Shown here one piece after another: positions 1 to 12,300 of a stretch of 64,000 nt of DNA (the first letter of the stretch is position 1; each line of letters begins with the position of its first letter). This stretch comes from Takakia lepidozioides (lineage: Eukaryota > Streptophyta > Takakiopsida > Takakiales > Takakiaceae), in assembly GCA_030704615.1 (NCBI GenBank), contig CM060732.1:3782001-3846000 (forward strand), read 5' to 3'. The notes under the pieces were generated by a model that did no database searches, had not been told where the DNA came from, and saw nothing but the letters and a program-made list of their open reading frames with translations. The position numbers and the translations under genes were made by a program.

Positions 1-359
1 CAACGGCCCCCCCACACACGCTGCTACAGGCATCTTAGACTTTGTGATCTGCCCAGGTTCGTTTCGTGAGCAGGTGTCTGCCTGTACCGTCTCATAGCAA
101 TCATCCAACACACCTGGACAATTTTCACATTTACTTAGACAAATCAGAATTTACGCTTCCTGGGGAGGCGATCCGCTTTTTTTTTCAGATTAACTGTAGG
201 TGACAGTCAACAAAAAGTAAATTGTGTCAACAAAAAGATATTTATATATTCATGACCCCAGAGTAAGGTTTTTCATTTAGCCTCACTGACCATACAAATT
301 ATTGCTATACATTTTTATTGTCTAGTTTTATTATTAGATTATATTAAAATTTGGACCAC

Positions 360-572
360 CATCCATCCACAGGGAGGACAGTGCACCACCGGAGTGAATC
401 GGGGTTCAAATCTTGCTGACTTGTCAGGCATAAGAGCCGCTTTCTGGTGTAATAATTATTTTCTCCCCTATTCCCTTAGGTGACGTCCAATGAGCCTTTG
501 CTCATGGCCAGGTTACTTTGAAAGAGGTTATTTTCTCCTCTCACTATGATTAAGGGGCCTGATTTTGATCAT
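360..572 (+). repeat. tRNA-derived SINE, copy A (5' degenerate)
   Basis: The 3' part matches the SINE copy at 4156-4362 through the block AAGAGGTTATTTTCTCCTCT and then AAGGGGCCTGATTT. A box-B-like GGTTCAAATC lies near 402-411, but no clean box A is left, so the head is decayed. The copy ends in a T-rich stretch at 572-595. It is non-coding. The family assignment rests on similarity among the copies inside this window. Confidence 0.5.
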
Positions 573-1880
573 TTTTTTTTTTATTTTTTTTTTTGGGGGG
601 GGGTAAATGAGGGAGAATGTAGTCAATTTGGGGACCTTCAATTGAGAATTGAATCATATGGACTATGCCCCAACGGTAGACGCAATTGACTCAAGTTTTT
701 ACTACATTTGTTTGCTGAATTTGGAGAAAATGTTTTGTTACAAGAGGGCTCAATTTTGTCAATGTCCCCAACACAAGTGGGTCCCAAAGGGAATTTCAGT
801 TTATCAGGGCTGCAATCCCCCTGTTTTAAAAAAAAATTACAAACGACTTTTGCACCCTTCAAAGGGCATGGTAAAAGGATGAAAATCACCCAAATAAACC
901 GTGAAGCCTGCGAATGTTTGGTAGCCACGCAGAGCGCGTTGAGGCAGAGGGGACAACGCTGACAGTGGAGCCCACGCGTGTGGGCCCTGCATTATATAGT
1001 TTAAAACGTACAAGTTGTGGTGAGTAGGCTCCTAGGTGTGGAGATCAAAAAATCCTCCTGGACTGGATGCAATCCTTCATTCAATGATTATGCGCCAGAA
1101 ACTCTCTCTTCAAGATAGAATGTTTCAAATTTTCTACTATCTTTAGAAAATATAGTAGACTGTACACAGTATACTTAACTGGCTTTCTAAAAAGTTGTTT
1201 TGGCGTCGTCACGGCTGCCTTTTATACTTTCTGGCAAGTTAAGCAGCCCATTACTTAAGCAGCTTTTAACAACAAGATCTTCTTCTTCCCTATCCCTAGG
1301 CTAGGTTCATGCAGTGTGCAACATGTCACATCTGTCACGACTGGAAGATCTTCCTCTTATTACCCATACAGCCTGCCCTGGATAAATGTTACCTCTATAA
1401 TCTTTAAACTACCATAAATATTAAGAAAATTTTACTCCATTGTGCACAATTCTTATTTCTTAACAAATGTTTACTCCCCTCTTCATTGATTTTCCCTTAA
1501 TAAATGGTAAGTGCATGATAAAGGCTGCGAGATATGAACTAGTTTTAGATAAGCTCCATACTTGCTCCAGCTAGGTTAAGAAAGAATCAATCGATATATA
1601 TGAAGGAAGTCAGTTTGTTTGTTTTGTTTTGTCACGTTGAGATGTCCGGAATCCGCGGGCCCCAACCCTGGTGCTTGGTACTACCCTTGGCAAGCCCTCG
1701 ACGAGGAGGGGTGCACCGACTTGGTCTCATAATTTTTGGAATTTCAAGTACTTTGGGTTGCTGGAAATTCATGAAAAATAACAAAGTGGGTTTTCCTGGG
1801 GCAACGATTGGAGCTGGAGATATATCAATAATGATTGGATGTATTACTACTCAGTAAATTCATGGAAAAAAATAAATTGG
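573..1880. other. intergenic, no recognised gene
   Basis: AT-rich DNA with homopolymer T and G runs around 576-602. Only short overlapping ORFs are present and none resembles a known protein. I see no RNA gene. The first 359 bases of the window are likewise featureless. Confidence 0.5.
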
Positions 1881-2160
1881 GCCTTGTCATGGGAGATGTA
1901 TTTGGATACATAGGAGATTGCACTTGGGCTTAGATGACACGGGACATTTGGCCTCTACATAGGAGATGCACTTGGATACATGAATAGAAGATTGCACTGG
2001 GGCTTAGATGGGCCTCGACATAGGAGACGCACTTGGATACATAGGAAATTGCACTTGGTCTTAGATTTCAATTCTTCACACATGGGCCTTGACATAGGAG
2101 ACGCACTTGGATACAAAGGGGATTGCACTTAGACTTAGATGACATTGGACACTTGGGCCA
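1881..2160. repeat. tandem repeat, about four 61-73 bp units
   Basis: The phrase AGGAGAYGCACTTGGATACA recurs near 1891, 1961, 2022 and 2096, each time followed by a copy of GATTGCACTTGG-GCTTAGAT. Spacings of about 70, 61 and 73 bp show an imperfect tandem array. It has no coding potential. Confidence 0.7.
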
Positions 2161-4155
2161 ATGGCACAGGCTACCCTAGTACATCATAAAACATAACCTA
2201 TCATAGGGTCAGAAGGTAATACTACCAGGATTAGAAGCTAATACCATACAACAAGATATATGTTTAGCATTTCTAGACTTGAAATGGAGGTTGGTTTTAT
2301 AGAGATATGATAGCCTATATGACAGTTGTACCCGCATAGGATGTTTTGCAAGTATGAGATTGTGCCTCCAACTCCCGATGTGTAAGTGTCATTTTGTAAA
2401 TGTTAATGTGCTTTATTAATCCCTTCTTAACAGGCGAAGTGGCTCTTAGTTACGCCGGCTTCGGCCGGAGTCTTCTCTCCCTCTCGCCCTTCCTAACTGT
2501 TATTGTGTTAGCCTTGTCTAAATGTTAATTTTTTCTACTCCTGACCGTTAAAAATTACCAAGGGTAAACTGTACCAAGGCTTATTTTTACAAAGGGGCAG
2601 CTCTTGATGCTAGCCATGGTTGGAAAAATGGATTTATATCGTTCAAGAATGAGTGACATCTCTTCCAGCGGTTGGATTAGAATATATTCTCCTGAATGTG
2701 CAAACAAAAGAAGCTTGTTTAAATTTCTTTTATTGAGAAAATGATTGTACTGAAATGAAGGGACTGGTTTTGACGAAAGACAGAAGAAAGAATCAAACAA
2801 ATGTTGTGTTATAACTGTTGAGGATTCAAAAGCAAAAGTGTGAGAAGAGAAGAGAAGAGAAGAGACGGAAATGATCAGGGATGCTACAGAGAGCCCTTGT
2901 ATGCTACATGATATCCACTTCCCTCCTCCTCACTTCACTGGTGCTTTGTGCTTTCTCATGTCATCTTTGTCTCTGTGTCTTCCTAGCTTAACCCCTGAAA
3001 GACGACCCGACCCGTTTCTTCAGTTAGCTGTACCTGGTCAGGATGGTATCGGATGGAGGTGGGCCCAAAGCAAAGTTGGAGGTTGCACTGTCAGCTTTTG
3101 AATGCACTAAATACCCTCCCATTTAGATTACTACATGGCCACCTATGATTTCTGATATGTGTAAAAGTGCAGATTTTGTGTGATGTTAGCGTGTTGACTA
3201 GGTGACGTGGACCAATGATTGCCTAGGATTCCTGCCAAAGCCGCAGGTTGGATAATCCAACCTATGCCACATCCCCTGAGCCAAACTTGGAAATTCCAAG
3301 TGTGAATTATTGAATTCTTTTTGTATTCCTGCCTGACATCTACTCACAGCTGAAATTTTCAATTTCATGCAAAATTTTTGCTGCTAGTTGCATCCAAGGA
3401 AAAACCTTGTTCTTTTTGTCAACAGGTACCCCTAAGCAGGCACATACAAAGGGGCACTAACGAAAACATGTCATTACATACTAAAATTTGGACACAATGT
3501 CCTCCACTTGGAAAGTAGCAATTGGTCAAAAGTTGGAGGGGAACTCAAAATTGGAACTTAGAAGAAATTGGTGGTCAAACCAAGTTTTTCCATGAATTTT
3601 TGTATGAGCCTACAAATTGGGGGTCACTCCCACATTATAATCTTTGCTCATTCCAACAGTGGAATGACCTCAAAATTTTTGACCACCTATATGATGTAGT
3701 TACATTGTACATTGTACAACATTGTACGGTTCATCCATGTGGATGAACTTTGGCAGCAACATACATCCACTCCAGTGAGGCCATGTCAAGTTTTTCTAAA
3801 AAGCCACAAAAAAACTCTCGTCCTTTAGGGGTTAAAAGCGCAGAGGTGCAAAAACAAACAGGCACCCATCGTTTAATTAAATGCCCTCCCAGACCATATC
3901 TTCCTTCCCTCAATAAACTGCACCCTTGGAAGTTCATCCTAAAACCTAACTGAATAGCCTAACTTGTAAACGGGACTACAAATTTTGTCAACTATTATGC
4001 CTACCAGTTGCCCCCCCTAAAACCACAATAACACCGTAATAGCCCTCCTAGTCCCCTCCACTCTGCACCAACTCCCAGGAATTTGCGGGCGACCCTCAAC
4101 AGCGGTGACCCACTACCTCCCTCTAATTAACCTTCCAATCTTGAGCTCCAACAAC
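2161..4155. other. intergenic, no recognised gene
   Basis: Six-frame reading gives only short ORFs of 60-80 codons without family resemblance. A small purine repeat, AGAGAAGAGA, lies near 2842-2862. No feature could be supported here. Confidence 0.45.
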
Positions 4156-4362
4156 AGTCAGTAGCTCAGTTGGTTAAGTGCACTGAGTGCTACCCAGGCG
4201 ATTCTGGGGTCAAATCTTGCTACTGACGGGTGTGGTATGGTTCCTGGGTGGTGCCCCCATTCCTACGCCTCATGGCGGGTTACTGTGAAAGAGGTTATTT
4301 TCTCCTCTCACTATTAAGGGGCCTGATTTGTGAGCTGTCGCTCCCTCGTGTTTCCCTTTTCC
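4156..4362 (+). repeat. tRNA-derived SINE, copy B
   Basis: The head contains an RNA polymerase III box A, TAGCTCAGTTGG at 4162-4173, and a box-B-like GGGTCAAATC about 33 bp further on. A tRNA-unrelated body follows with CTCCTCTCACTATTAAGGGG, then GAGCTGTCGCTCCC and an A-rich end. The same body occurs in inverted orientation at 5265-5473 and, truncated, at 5483-5629. The head is tRNA-like but has no plausible acceptor stem, so this is a SINE rather than a tRNA gene. Confidence 0.65.
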
Positions 4363-5264
4363 AAAAAACAAAACCGAAACCTTGAGATGTCAAATATAGA
4401 TATCCAAATCCAAACAATGATGAGCAAATCCAGTTCTCCGCACGGAACATATCTCAGAGCTACGAATTAATGAAAGCTGTCAACGTGTCACCGTCGACTG
4501 AAATAGGGTCTACTGCGCTCCGCCCTCCCGTGGGGACATGTGGAAGCTTCCTACTAAGGCTGTTAGACTGTACACTTACTGACAGGACAGATAACAGGTC
4601 TGTCCCTTTCCTGACAGGTCTGGTTATGTTACCTATGTGGCAGATAAGTTGCGTGGGCTACTAAGGCCTGTCCTCCAGTTACCTACTTACATGAAATTCG
4701 AAACTGAATACCCATAGTCCCAGACTCCCATACCTCCATATTTCCTTTTCTTTTCTTTTCTCTCTTGTGTTTTGTTTTTTTTCACCTAGTATGCGGGAAA
4801 GAAGGAATAAAACCCCAAGGAGCCATACAGCAAACAGTGACACCCATGCGGTGATGGACGAATTCATTTTCCAGCTTTGAAAGTGTCCTCCCCTGTTTTA
4901 AGAAAAGAAGACTTAGGAAAGACCTGTCCGAAATTCCTGGACCGCAATTCCTCCTCCTGCCTTGCCTGATTCCGACATGCAGGAAATAAGCAGTGTTTTT
5001 TGGAAGGGCATATGCCCGGTGGATCTACCATCTATACTGTTTTCATCCCTATAAACACAATTTTATTTAAATCCTCATATATGTACCGCTGGCCGACATG
5101 GACAAACTGTCCGACAAATATTTTCTCAAAGTGATATGATGCGGCAAAACACTCCACTCAATCGTGTTTCAAATTTACCTCCATACCACAATGCAACCAT
5201 GATGATTTTTCTTTTTAAATAAGAAATAAATAATATTTTTTCTTGTTTTTCTTGTTTTTTATTT

Positions 5265-5473
5265 AAAGGAAACCTGCGAGCGACTGCTCACAATTCAGGC
5301 CCTTGAGGAGGGGAAAAATTAACCCCCTTTCATATAAGCCATTGGCCACACAAGAGGGAAACATCACCCCAGACCAACCGGGTCACGAAACAAACTATAC
5401 CTGCAGGACAGAGTGGCAGGATTGAACCTCGAACCACCAGGGTGTGCACTTATCCAACTGAGCTAGGATTTCC
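5265..5473 (-). repeat. tRNA-derived SINE, copy C
   Basis: Read on the minus strand, it starts near 5473 with box A TAGCTCAGTTGG (5454-5465). Then comes GGTTCGAGGTTCAATCC, which contains box B. It ends with the family tail (GGGCCTGAATTGTGAGC and GTTTCC). It is the most complete copy in the window, in the opposite orientation to copy B. Confidence 0.7.
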
Positions 5474-5482
5474 TTAAGCAGA

Positions 5483-5629
5483 AAAAGGAAACAACCACCA
5501 CGAGCGACCGCTCAAATCATATTAAAAATGAGTCGTGGAAAAAATAACACGACAGGAAGACACATGTTTTTTTTTTTTGGTAAATTTATAAAAGGGAAAC
5601 ACCTGGGAGCGACAGCTCACAAATCAGGT
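5483..5629 (-). repeat. two truncated SINE tails
   Basis: Two 5'-truncated fragments carry only the 3' tail of the SINE family, at about 5483-5519 and 5591-5629. The second preserves CCTGATTTGTGAGCTGTCGC on the minus strand. Three consecutive tails in the same orientation within 370 bp suggest repeated insertion at one A/T-rich site, or local duplication. Confidence 0.5.
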
Positions 5630-5795
5630 CACATGTTGACAAGGGTAGCCAACCACCCACGACTTTGCGGTAGGTACGAGCAAGCTAAGAAGCTTGTCAA
5701 CACAGACAAACAGTGCCTGCCTAACAACTAGGAGAAGCCGAAAAAGGATCTCCGCCTTCTAAAGCACGATCTATCAACAATTCTAATCTCTTTTC

Positions 5796-5803
5796 TATAT
5801 AAG
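5796..5803 (+). promoter_or_regulatory. possible TATA box upstream of the LRR remnant
   Basis: TATATAAG lies about 205 bp before an ATG at 6002, in the orientation of the leucine-rich-repeat remnant. No other promoter element was recognised, so this is only a candidate. Confidence 0.2.
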
Positions 5804-5999
5804 GAAAATAAAGAAAAACTCGCTCAGTCTTCCTTCGACATGACCTTCCGTAAATTGGCCGCTGTGCGTTGCGATAGGCTCTGTGATCCGTGAAGCTACG
5901 TGGTAAATAAAATGAAAGCCCGATAATTCCGGTGTGCGCGGCGAGCGTGACGAAAGGGAAGGGTCAAAAATGATGGGCGCACTGACATAAGAAGAGGTC

Positions 6000-6875
6000 G
6001 GATGGCTCTGCGCTTCGGTCGGCCCTTTACGCGGAGCTCGGGTTGCTCAGTAACTGCTGCTCTTTGTGGCCTTGTCTCTGGTGCTGGGTGCTTTGCTTGG
6101 AATCACACTGCAGCTCCTGTAGGCCACTGCTATGACCACCCCAGCTACAAGTTCTCTAATATCTGACAGTCCTGGATGCTTCGAGCTAGTTGAGATGTTG
6201 GCTGGATTTGAGTTCCAATAAGTTGACGTGTAGGGTAGTCTTCCTGCATTTGTGAGTTCCAACCAGCATAGGAAGCACGCTTAATGGAGGCATTGTGAGT
6301 AAGAATGCCATTCTGTTGACTGCAACAACTCGTCATCTGGCTCAATTCCTGTGCGGGGAACTTGTCACAGGATCCTTGATACGACTTTGACACCTGTGAG
6401 GCTGCCTGGATTTCCTTCTACACAAATGCAAAGCCTGCAACTATTATGCATGCCATATCTCTTGAGTGTGTGGAAAGTTTGGAAGTGTGGCTGCAACTTT
6501 CTTTAGACTTCTCATATTTCTCATGTGTCGGGCTGTACTGTTTCTTTTCATCAGGTTGCCGGATGTCAGCAACTCATTAACCGGAGCAATTCCAGAAGAC
6601 CTTGGAAACTTAACAGCTGGCACTGGACCAGATCCTGTAAGTGTTATCCATCAGCCGGCAGACTCTTCTTCAATCGATACTGTGCATCAAGGTATGCTCA
6701 GTAGTTGCCAGTCAACTTCATGTTCTGTGAGTTGTAGAGCTCGATTTGGTATTGTTGGTTTCTCTGATTAGGCAGGTTGTTACTGGCCGCAGAATTATGG
6801 AGCAAGGCAACCTGGTCGGGCAACTTCCAGCAAATATTCTAGACCTCTTCTACCTGCAAACATTGTGAGGATAAG
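6000..6875 (+). pseudogene. remnant of a leucine-rich-repeat (receptor-like) gene
   Basis: Short islands read like plant LRR exons. A hydrophobic Leu/Val-rich segment near 6053-6120 resembles a signal peptide. An NSLTGAIPEDLGNLT repeat occupies 6555-6636, bounded by an acceptor (TTTCATCAG) and a donor (GTAAGT). A second repeat, NLVGQLPANILDLFYLQTL, lies at about 6809-6866 before GTGAGG. The islands are in different frames, the 82-bp exon is not a clean LRR unit, and a stop precedes the signal-like stretch. No kinase domain follows. What is seen is the LRR signature; receptor kinase ancestry is inferred. It could still be the start of a badly modelled gene. Confidence 0.4.
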
Positions 6876-6904
6876 CTTGACTTCCCTTCTCTTAAGACAA
6901 TGAT

Positions 6905-7900
6905 TATCTTCCTAAGATTCGACTACTGCATACATGTTCAGCTTTAGATGTAGAGCCCGCTTGTCTCTGCGACTAATTTGTTGCACCGCTCCTTGGAGCA
7001 AGGCAGCATTGTAGTCTGGAGGTTGAGATACATTTATTGCCACATGGTAGCGGTGGTTCTGTACATGGTGTGCATGGCGCTTGTGTTATGGATAGAGGAC
7101 GGCGTCGTTCCTGTCGTTGTGCTTCTGTGTGTATGAAACTTTTTTTTGTGTCTGCTGTCTCCTGAGCTAAAGAAGACGACTAGCCGGCTTGACAATACTT
7201 CATGTGCCGATCGAGACTGAGGTGGGGAATTTTGATAGTGCCTGCAGTGCAGGGAGATGAAGTGACAGTGTGCAATCATTCTTGCGTCTGTGCATATGTG
7301 TGTATATGTTTATACAGTGCCAATTTTCATCTGTCCAAGCCTTCCTGAGCTGAGGAAGTCGATTGACCCTTGATAATACATGCGCCAGCCGAAGCAGACA
7401 AGACAATGTTAATAGTGTTAATAGTGCACTAGAGGGAGAAGTGCACCATTCCTGCTTCTGTGTGTGTGAATTGTTGTTTGTGTATCTTCCTGCTAAAGAC
7501 TTCGATTAGTCCTTCACATTTGAGACACCTGCCAGCCAAGACTGAGCCTATGAGGTTGGCTTATTGATCTACTAGAATAGTGGAGGGAGGGGAGGCTGCA
7601 TCATCCCTGCTTCTGTACTCAAGTGTGTGTCTGTTTGTCTTCCTGCTAAAGAAGCGAGCAGCCCTTTAGGCAGTACATGTGCTAGAGACCGAGGATGTAG
7701 ATAATGAAGTGGAGGGAGAGGAACGTGGATCGTACGTCACTCCTGTTTTTGCGTCTCTGCGTGAGAAGTTTTGTGCATGTCTAACTTCCTGCTAAAGAAG
7801 TGATTAGCCACGGCCATCCGAGGCTGATATTGGCAATGTTGACAGTGCAGTCCGGAGGGAGCTGAAAGTATTACACGTCGAATTTACTGTATGTGCGTGC
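6905..7900. repeat. degenerate ~150 bp tandem repeat before the F-box gene
   Basis: The phrase CTTCCTGCTAAAGAAG (or CTGAGCTGAGGAAG) recurs at about 7161, 7343, 7489, 7642 and 7788, with a weaker copy near 6911. Each is preceded by a CCTGCTTCTGTGTGTGTG-like stretch and followed by an ACATGTGCCAGCCGAGAC-like stretch and GTGGAGGGAG. Spacings of 182, 146, 153 and 146 bp show an old tandem expansion. It ends about 240 bp before the F-box start, so it probably lies in the promoter or 5' leader of that gene. Confidence 0.55.
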
Positions 7901-8141
7901 GCTTGTGTAGAAAGAAGACCGGAGACGGGGCAGCAGATTCCAATTGACTTTTGCACTATCAATTAGACTAGTTCGCCGCGATGACGATGTCGAGAATGTT
8001 TGAACTCTACGCGACGCAACGTCTCTAGTATCTTTAGTCTGCACGTCTGCACATGCACTGTCAGAAAGTTGCTAATGGTTACGAGCGGCTCTGGCACCAG
8101 CAACAGCCCATGCTCCCGCGGTTGCAGGCCTTCAACACAGT

Positions 8142-9335
8142 ATGGCAGGCTACTACAGTACACGGCAACGGAAGACATGGATGGATCCAGAGCTCTGGGG
8201 ATTGTTGCAGGAGCCTCTGCTGGATCTGATACTCGCTTATTTGCCACTTCCTGTACTCTTGCACCTTCGTGTTGTATGCAAGAGATGGCATCAACTTCTC
8301 CAGTCGCCCTACTTTCTTGAAGCTCACGATAAGCTCTCTGTAAAGTGTCCCTCCTATGTCATATGTGTCTCAGAGCCCGGATATTTTATGTTTCCATTTT
8401 TCCGGCAAGCTGGTCCAGAAGTTTATTTTCTCCGCAACGTTTCCCTCTTCTGCCCCTTCTCGAAGAGATGGTATCGGATGTCTCTTGATTTCCTCCCTTT
8501 CAAAGACTTCTACCTTACATCAGTAGCGAGTGGACTACTTTGTTTTGTTGCTTTTCGAGGGAGTCCTGTTGATACAAATCGCAAGGTTGTACTGGGGGTT
8601 TGCAATCCTGCGACCAGGGCGTGGAGGCAGCTGCCTCCATGGGACCACACCACCAAGTCCACACACTTGCCAGTTTTTGTAACAATGGTGGTAGATGATG
8701 CCACAGGGGCTTACAAGGTCATCGTGATAGACTGTGATCGGGCTTACACTCGCATGTACAACTCTTCAACGAATTCCTGGAGAGAGTCAGATGAGGTGCC
8801 TTCTATGCATGATCTCCCTTTTTACGATGGATCCCCCAATCAGGCAGTGGTTCGCAACGGGCTTCTTGTGTGTGCAACGCAGTGTAAAACTGCCATCTCA
8901 ACTTACGATTTGGAGACAGGTAGTTGGGAGACAGTCCGTGTGCACATACCCGGCATGCATAACATGATATATCTCGTTCAACTTCATGGACGCATTTTCC
9001 TTATTTCAAGAGTGATGAACCACAGGTTCGAAGGAACTGACAGGCTTCAGATTACGGAGCTTGATTCATCTGACTTGAGAAGCACCACTACATTGCCTGA
9101 TGTACCACTGGGACCATCCAAAACTTTTCTAGATCACTACAAGGTCTGCGATTATGGCGGTCCTGATCACAGTGACGATCTATGCTTTCTGTCTGTCACC
9201 AGTGGCGAGAGGTGGATCTATGATCTATCGCAGAGGTCATGGCATGTCATGCCTAGTTGCCCATACCCCAAGTTGAAGAATATGGCAGCATACGGAGGGT
9301 TTTCAATGAATTTGAGGTTGGACATAGAGCCATAG
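8142..9335 (+). CDS. F-box protein with C-terminal kelch/beta-propeller-like region
   Basis: Single-exon ORF of 397 codons. The ATG at 8142 opens the frame; a second in-frame ATG at residue 14 begins MDPELW, where many plant F-box proteins of this type start, so either may be used. Residues about 17-58 form the F-box: a PLLDLILAYLPLPVLLHLR core, then VCKRWHQLLQSPYF. By family knowledge this binds SKP1 in an SCF ubiquitin ligase. The rest has repeated aromatic strand patterns (CNPATRAWRQLPPW, TYDLETGSWETV, YDLSQRSWHVMP) typical of kelch or F-box-associated propellers that bind the substrate. The length fits the family. There are no frameshifts or stops, so it looks functional. The substrate cannot be predicted. 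The upstream tandem repeat may shape its regulation. Confidence 0.9.
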   Translation: MAGYYSTRQRKTWMDPELWGLLQEPLLDLILAYLPLPVLLHLRVVCKRWHQLLQSPYFLEAHDKLSVKCPSYVICVSEPGYFMFPFFRQAGPEVYFLRNVSLFCPFSKRWYRMSLDFLPFKDFYLTSVASGLLCFVAFRGSPVDTNRKVVLGVCNPATRAWRQLPPWDHTTKSTHLPVFVTMVVDDATGAYKVIVIDCDRAYTRMYNSSTNSWRESDEVPSMHDLPFYDGSPNQAVVRNGLLVCATQCKTAISTYDLETGSWETVRVHIPGMHNMIYLVQLHGRIFLISRVMNHRFEGTDRLQITELDSSDLRSTTTLPDVPLGPSKTFLDHYKVCDYGGPDHSDDLCFLSVTSGERWIYDLSQRSWHVMPSCPYPKLKNMAAYGGFSMNLRLDIEP

Positions 9336-12300
9336 CCTCCTTTCAACGTAGTTGTCATTGCGCAATGGCCAGCACAAGTTGCATTCAATTTGCTGTTGAA
9401 TACGGGTCCATTCCACCACCTAGAGGCAGTCTAGCTTCATAGTATATTCACTGAATGTGTACAACATACAAGGTCTTTGCTCGTCTTTCACTCAATAATT
9501 GAAAGTAGTCTAGGCGAAGCTTCTAGTCCTTCTCTTTTCATTCTCCAACCCCTCCCACCCTGGGCTCACTCAGCTACGTTATGTCCGTATACTCCAGACT
9601 GAGAATTTCGGACATGGTATTACAGTGAAGCAATCAATGATGTGCAGCTGCATCCGAAGATCTACTTCAGCAACTCAGGACTTTCTCTCTGTTTTTCAGT
9701 ACTCCTACTGCCGATGGGTGGGATATGATAAATTCCCTCTGGTAGGGAGATGACAGACGTAGAGAACCGACCTTGTCGTAGCCAATGTTGTCCAAATCAT
9801 AAATCTGGCCAAGAATTGATTTGAAGTGGTAAATCCTCTTATCCTTTCTTTCACTCAGACTTGTCGTTGTTACTCCTCTTCTTCATGTGGTGTGGCTACT
9901 TCTGTGGCTTCAAGGAAGCTGGAAGCTGTACCTGAGTATTCAGACAACAACTGCTGAAGTAGATTCTTAAAACCTTGGTCTAGACGTCTAGACTCACAGT
10001 TCTTGGAACCTTCGAGCGGTGCGGACCAGACGCATTTTGCAATTGACAATCCCACTTCGTGATAGGGCTCATGATAGGGCTTGAATACCACTCCGTCAGT
10101 TCCTTTCTAACTGTGGGGAAACAAAAAATTTACTTCCAGCATAACCATTTACCTCAAGTTCACCATTGTAAACTCAGTGTAAAACTGCCAACTCAGTCTC
10201 AGAGCATGATGTTGCATTAACCAATGCTACTTTGCAGAGAAAGAGAAAGAGAAAGATGTTGTAATTCATGTTTACTCCCTGCAGCCTTGCAAACATGCAC
10301 AATCAGACTCAGCAGGGGACACAAGGAGGGGATGGAAAAAGGTGAAATGGGTTTTGGCTTTCAAAATAGCAGAAGATAGTAAAACATCTTGAACGACGAT
10401 TGTTCCCCATGCAGATATTAGGCTCCCAAGGAGAGAGAGCTTTTGAATTGTCTACAGGCTGGAGAAAGAGAAAGAAAGAGTGTGTCCACATAAGCAGTAC
10501 TACAAGAGGAGACAGGGGACATACACACATACGTGCAAACATATGTCGATGCGGGAAACAGGCCTTTTATGCTGAGGGTACGTGGTTTCCCGGGGGGGGG
10601 GCGGCATCTTTGAGGTAACGTTCTACGAGCCAGCATAGTTCGGTGACAAAGTCCTGTTTTGCTGGCATCCAGTGTGTCTATCATTGAGCTCCTCCATTGT
10701 TTCTGATAGATAGCTTTCTCATTCATCAGCGGTGACAGTAAGGAATTCATCCAGGTGGACCAACAAATATTCAGCAGCCATTGGCATTGGCAGCATGCCT
10801 TACACCCCTCTCTCCCCCCCCCACCACCAAGAATTACTTCGACTGAATTTACAGATCCCATTGTAAGAAAGGGACGCGAGGAAGTTTTCACACTCACAGG
10901 AGGCCAAGAGGATCCCATGGGCCAGTCATCCAGAAACGATGAGATACTCATTGACCAGTCCCCGTAATAGATGTCATTTGCATGCAAGTTATAGCTAGTT
11001 CTACCCTCACCACCAAGCATTCCAACTAGGAGGTTTAACTGGTATCTGAAATATCAGAAAAATGATGCCCAGAATCATCTTTTATCCAGACATAATTGTG
11101 ACAGTACATGTTTCATCCGATTTCCTGTCAGTGTACACACCCTTTTACAGTAGCAATTTGAGCAACTCTCTTCTCCCTGCAGGAAAACCAGACCCAAAAG
11201 GTTGAGGCAGAATGCCACAATTGCAGGAACTTTGCCTCCTCAACTGAGGCATGAGGACTCATGTGTTGGTTAAGAAGAACCTTGTGATTTACAGCAAATG
11301 CCCTTGATGACCTTGCCCCCATAGAAAAGCCGCACCTGTAGCAGTGTTGGACATCAAAGGCCCCTTTCAAAAAGGGAGCGGTGTGTGAGTACTCTGAATA
11401 GCCAGAACTTTGGATTGGATTGAAAAATTTGGAAACAAACTCATACAAGTATATATCATACCAAAGATACACAGAGAATGGTAAGCCAGAAATACGCCAG
11501 GGTGCATCGTGGCTGATAGTTACAGGGTAACGATCAAGAACTAGATGATAGACAGTCCATCAGCTCCACATATTCTTGGTGTCAACAGGAAGGTGCTTTG
11601 TTCCAGAAGTTTGAAAAGAACAGCAGATAATGGTGAATAGAGTTAAAGCCTGCATTCATCTACCCGGTTAAATAGCTTAAATTTTTTCGTCTTCCAGTTG
11701 CTAATGTACCTCTTTCCCAGGAGTGTAATTTGTCATCTGGCCTTTCTGCTTACCAAACATGGCGAGATCTGGCCAGAGACCTTGGTATGGGACATTTGAT
11801 TCCGTGACTCGTCCAAGGTCTGACAACATCGGTCCCAACCCACGGGAAAAGACAAAAATGGAGGTCCAATTAGACACAGAGCAAGCCAAATACACAGAAC
11901 AGAGATATAGTGAAACAACATGTATCATAAACAGCACAAACAAGCTGAATTCAATTCGCCCCCAACACAAAGACTAACACTTTGATATGAGCATACAGAG
12001 CCTACCAAAGAGCTTTTGAAATGGATTGCCTTACTGTGCAGAGAATATCCTCAATCATCTTAATGTCGAATTCTGACAAGTTAATGTCTATGGACATGAA
12101 AGGCTCTGTACACTGGCTCTCATAATTTGATACATCATCTTCATCCCTTCATACTCTACCACATTTGGAAGACATGCAGGATAGGCAACTCAAGCTGGCA
12201 CTCAAGTCATGCTGACAAATGAAGCAAAAAGAGCTCCTGCAACAAGATCTTGGGTTACAGGGTTTTCATGCAATGCTGCAAGTAGACCATGGGCAAAATG

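Noticed and set aside
4160-4230. tRNA gene
   Set aside because: Boxes A and B are present, but the ends do not pair as an acceptor stem, and the segment continues into a body shared with other copies. It is a SINE head.
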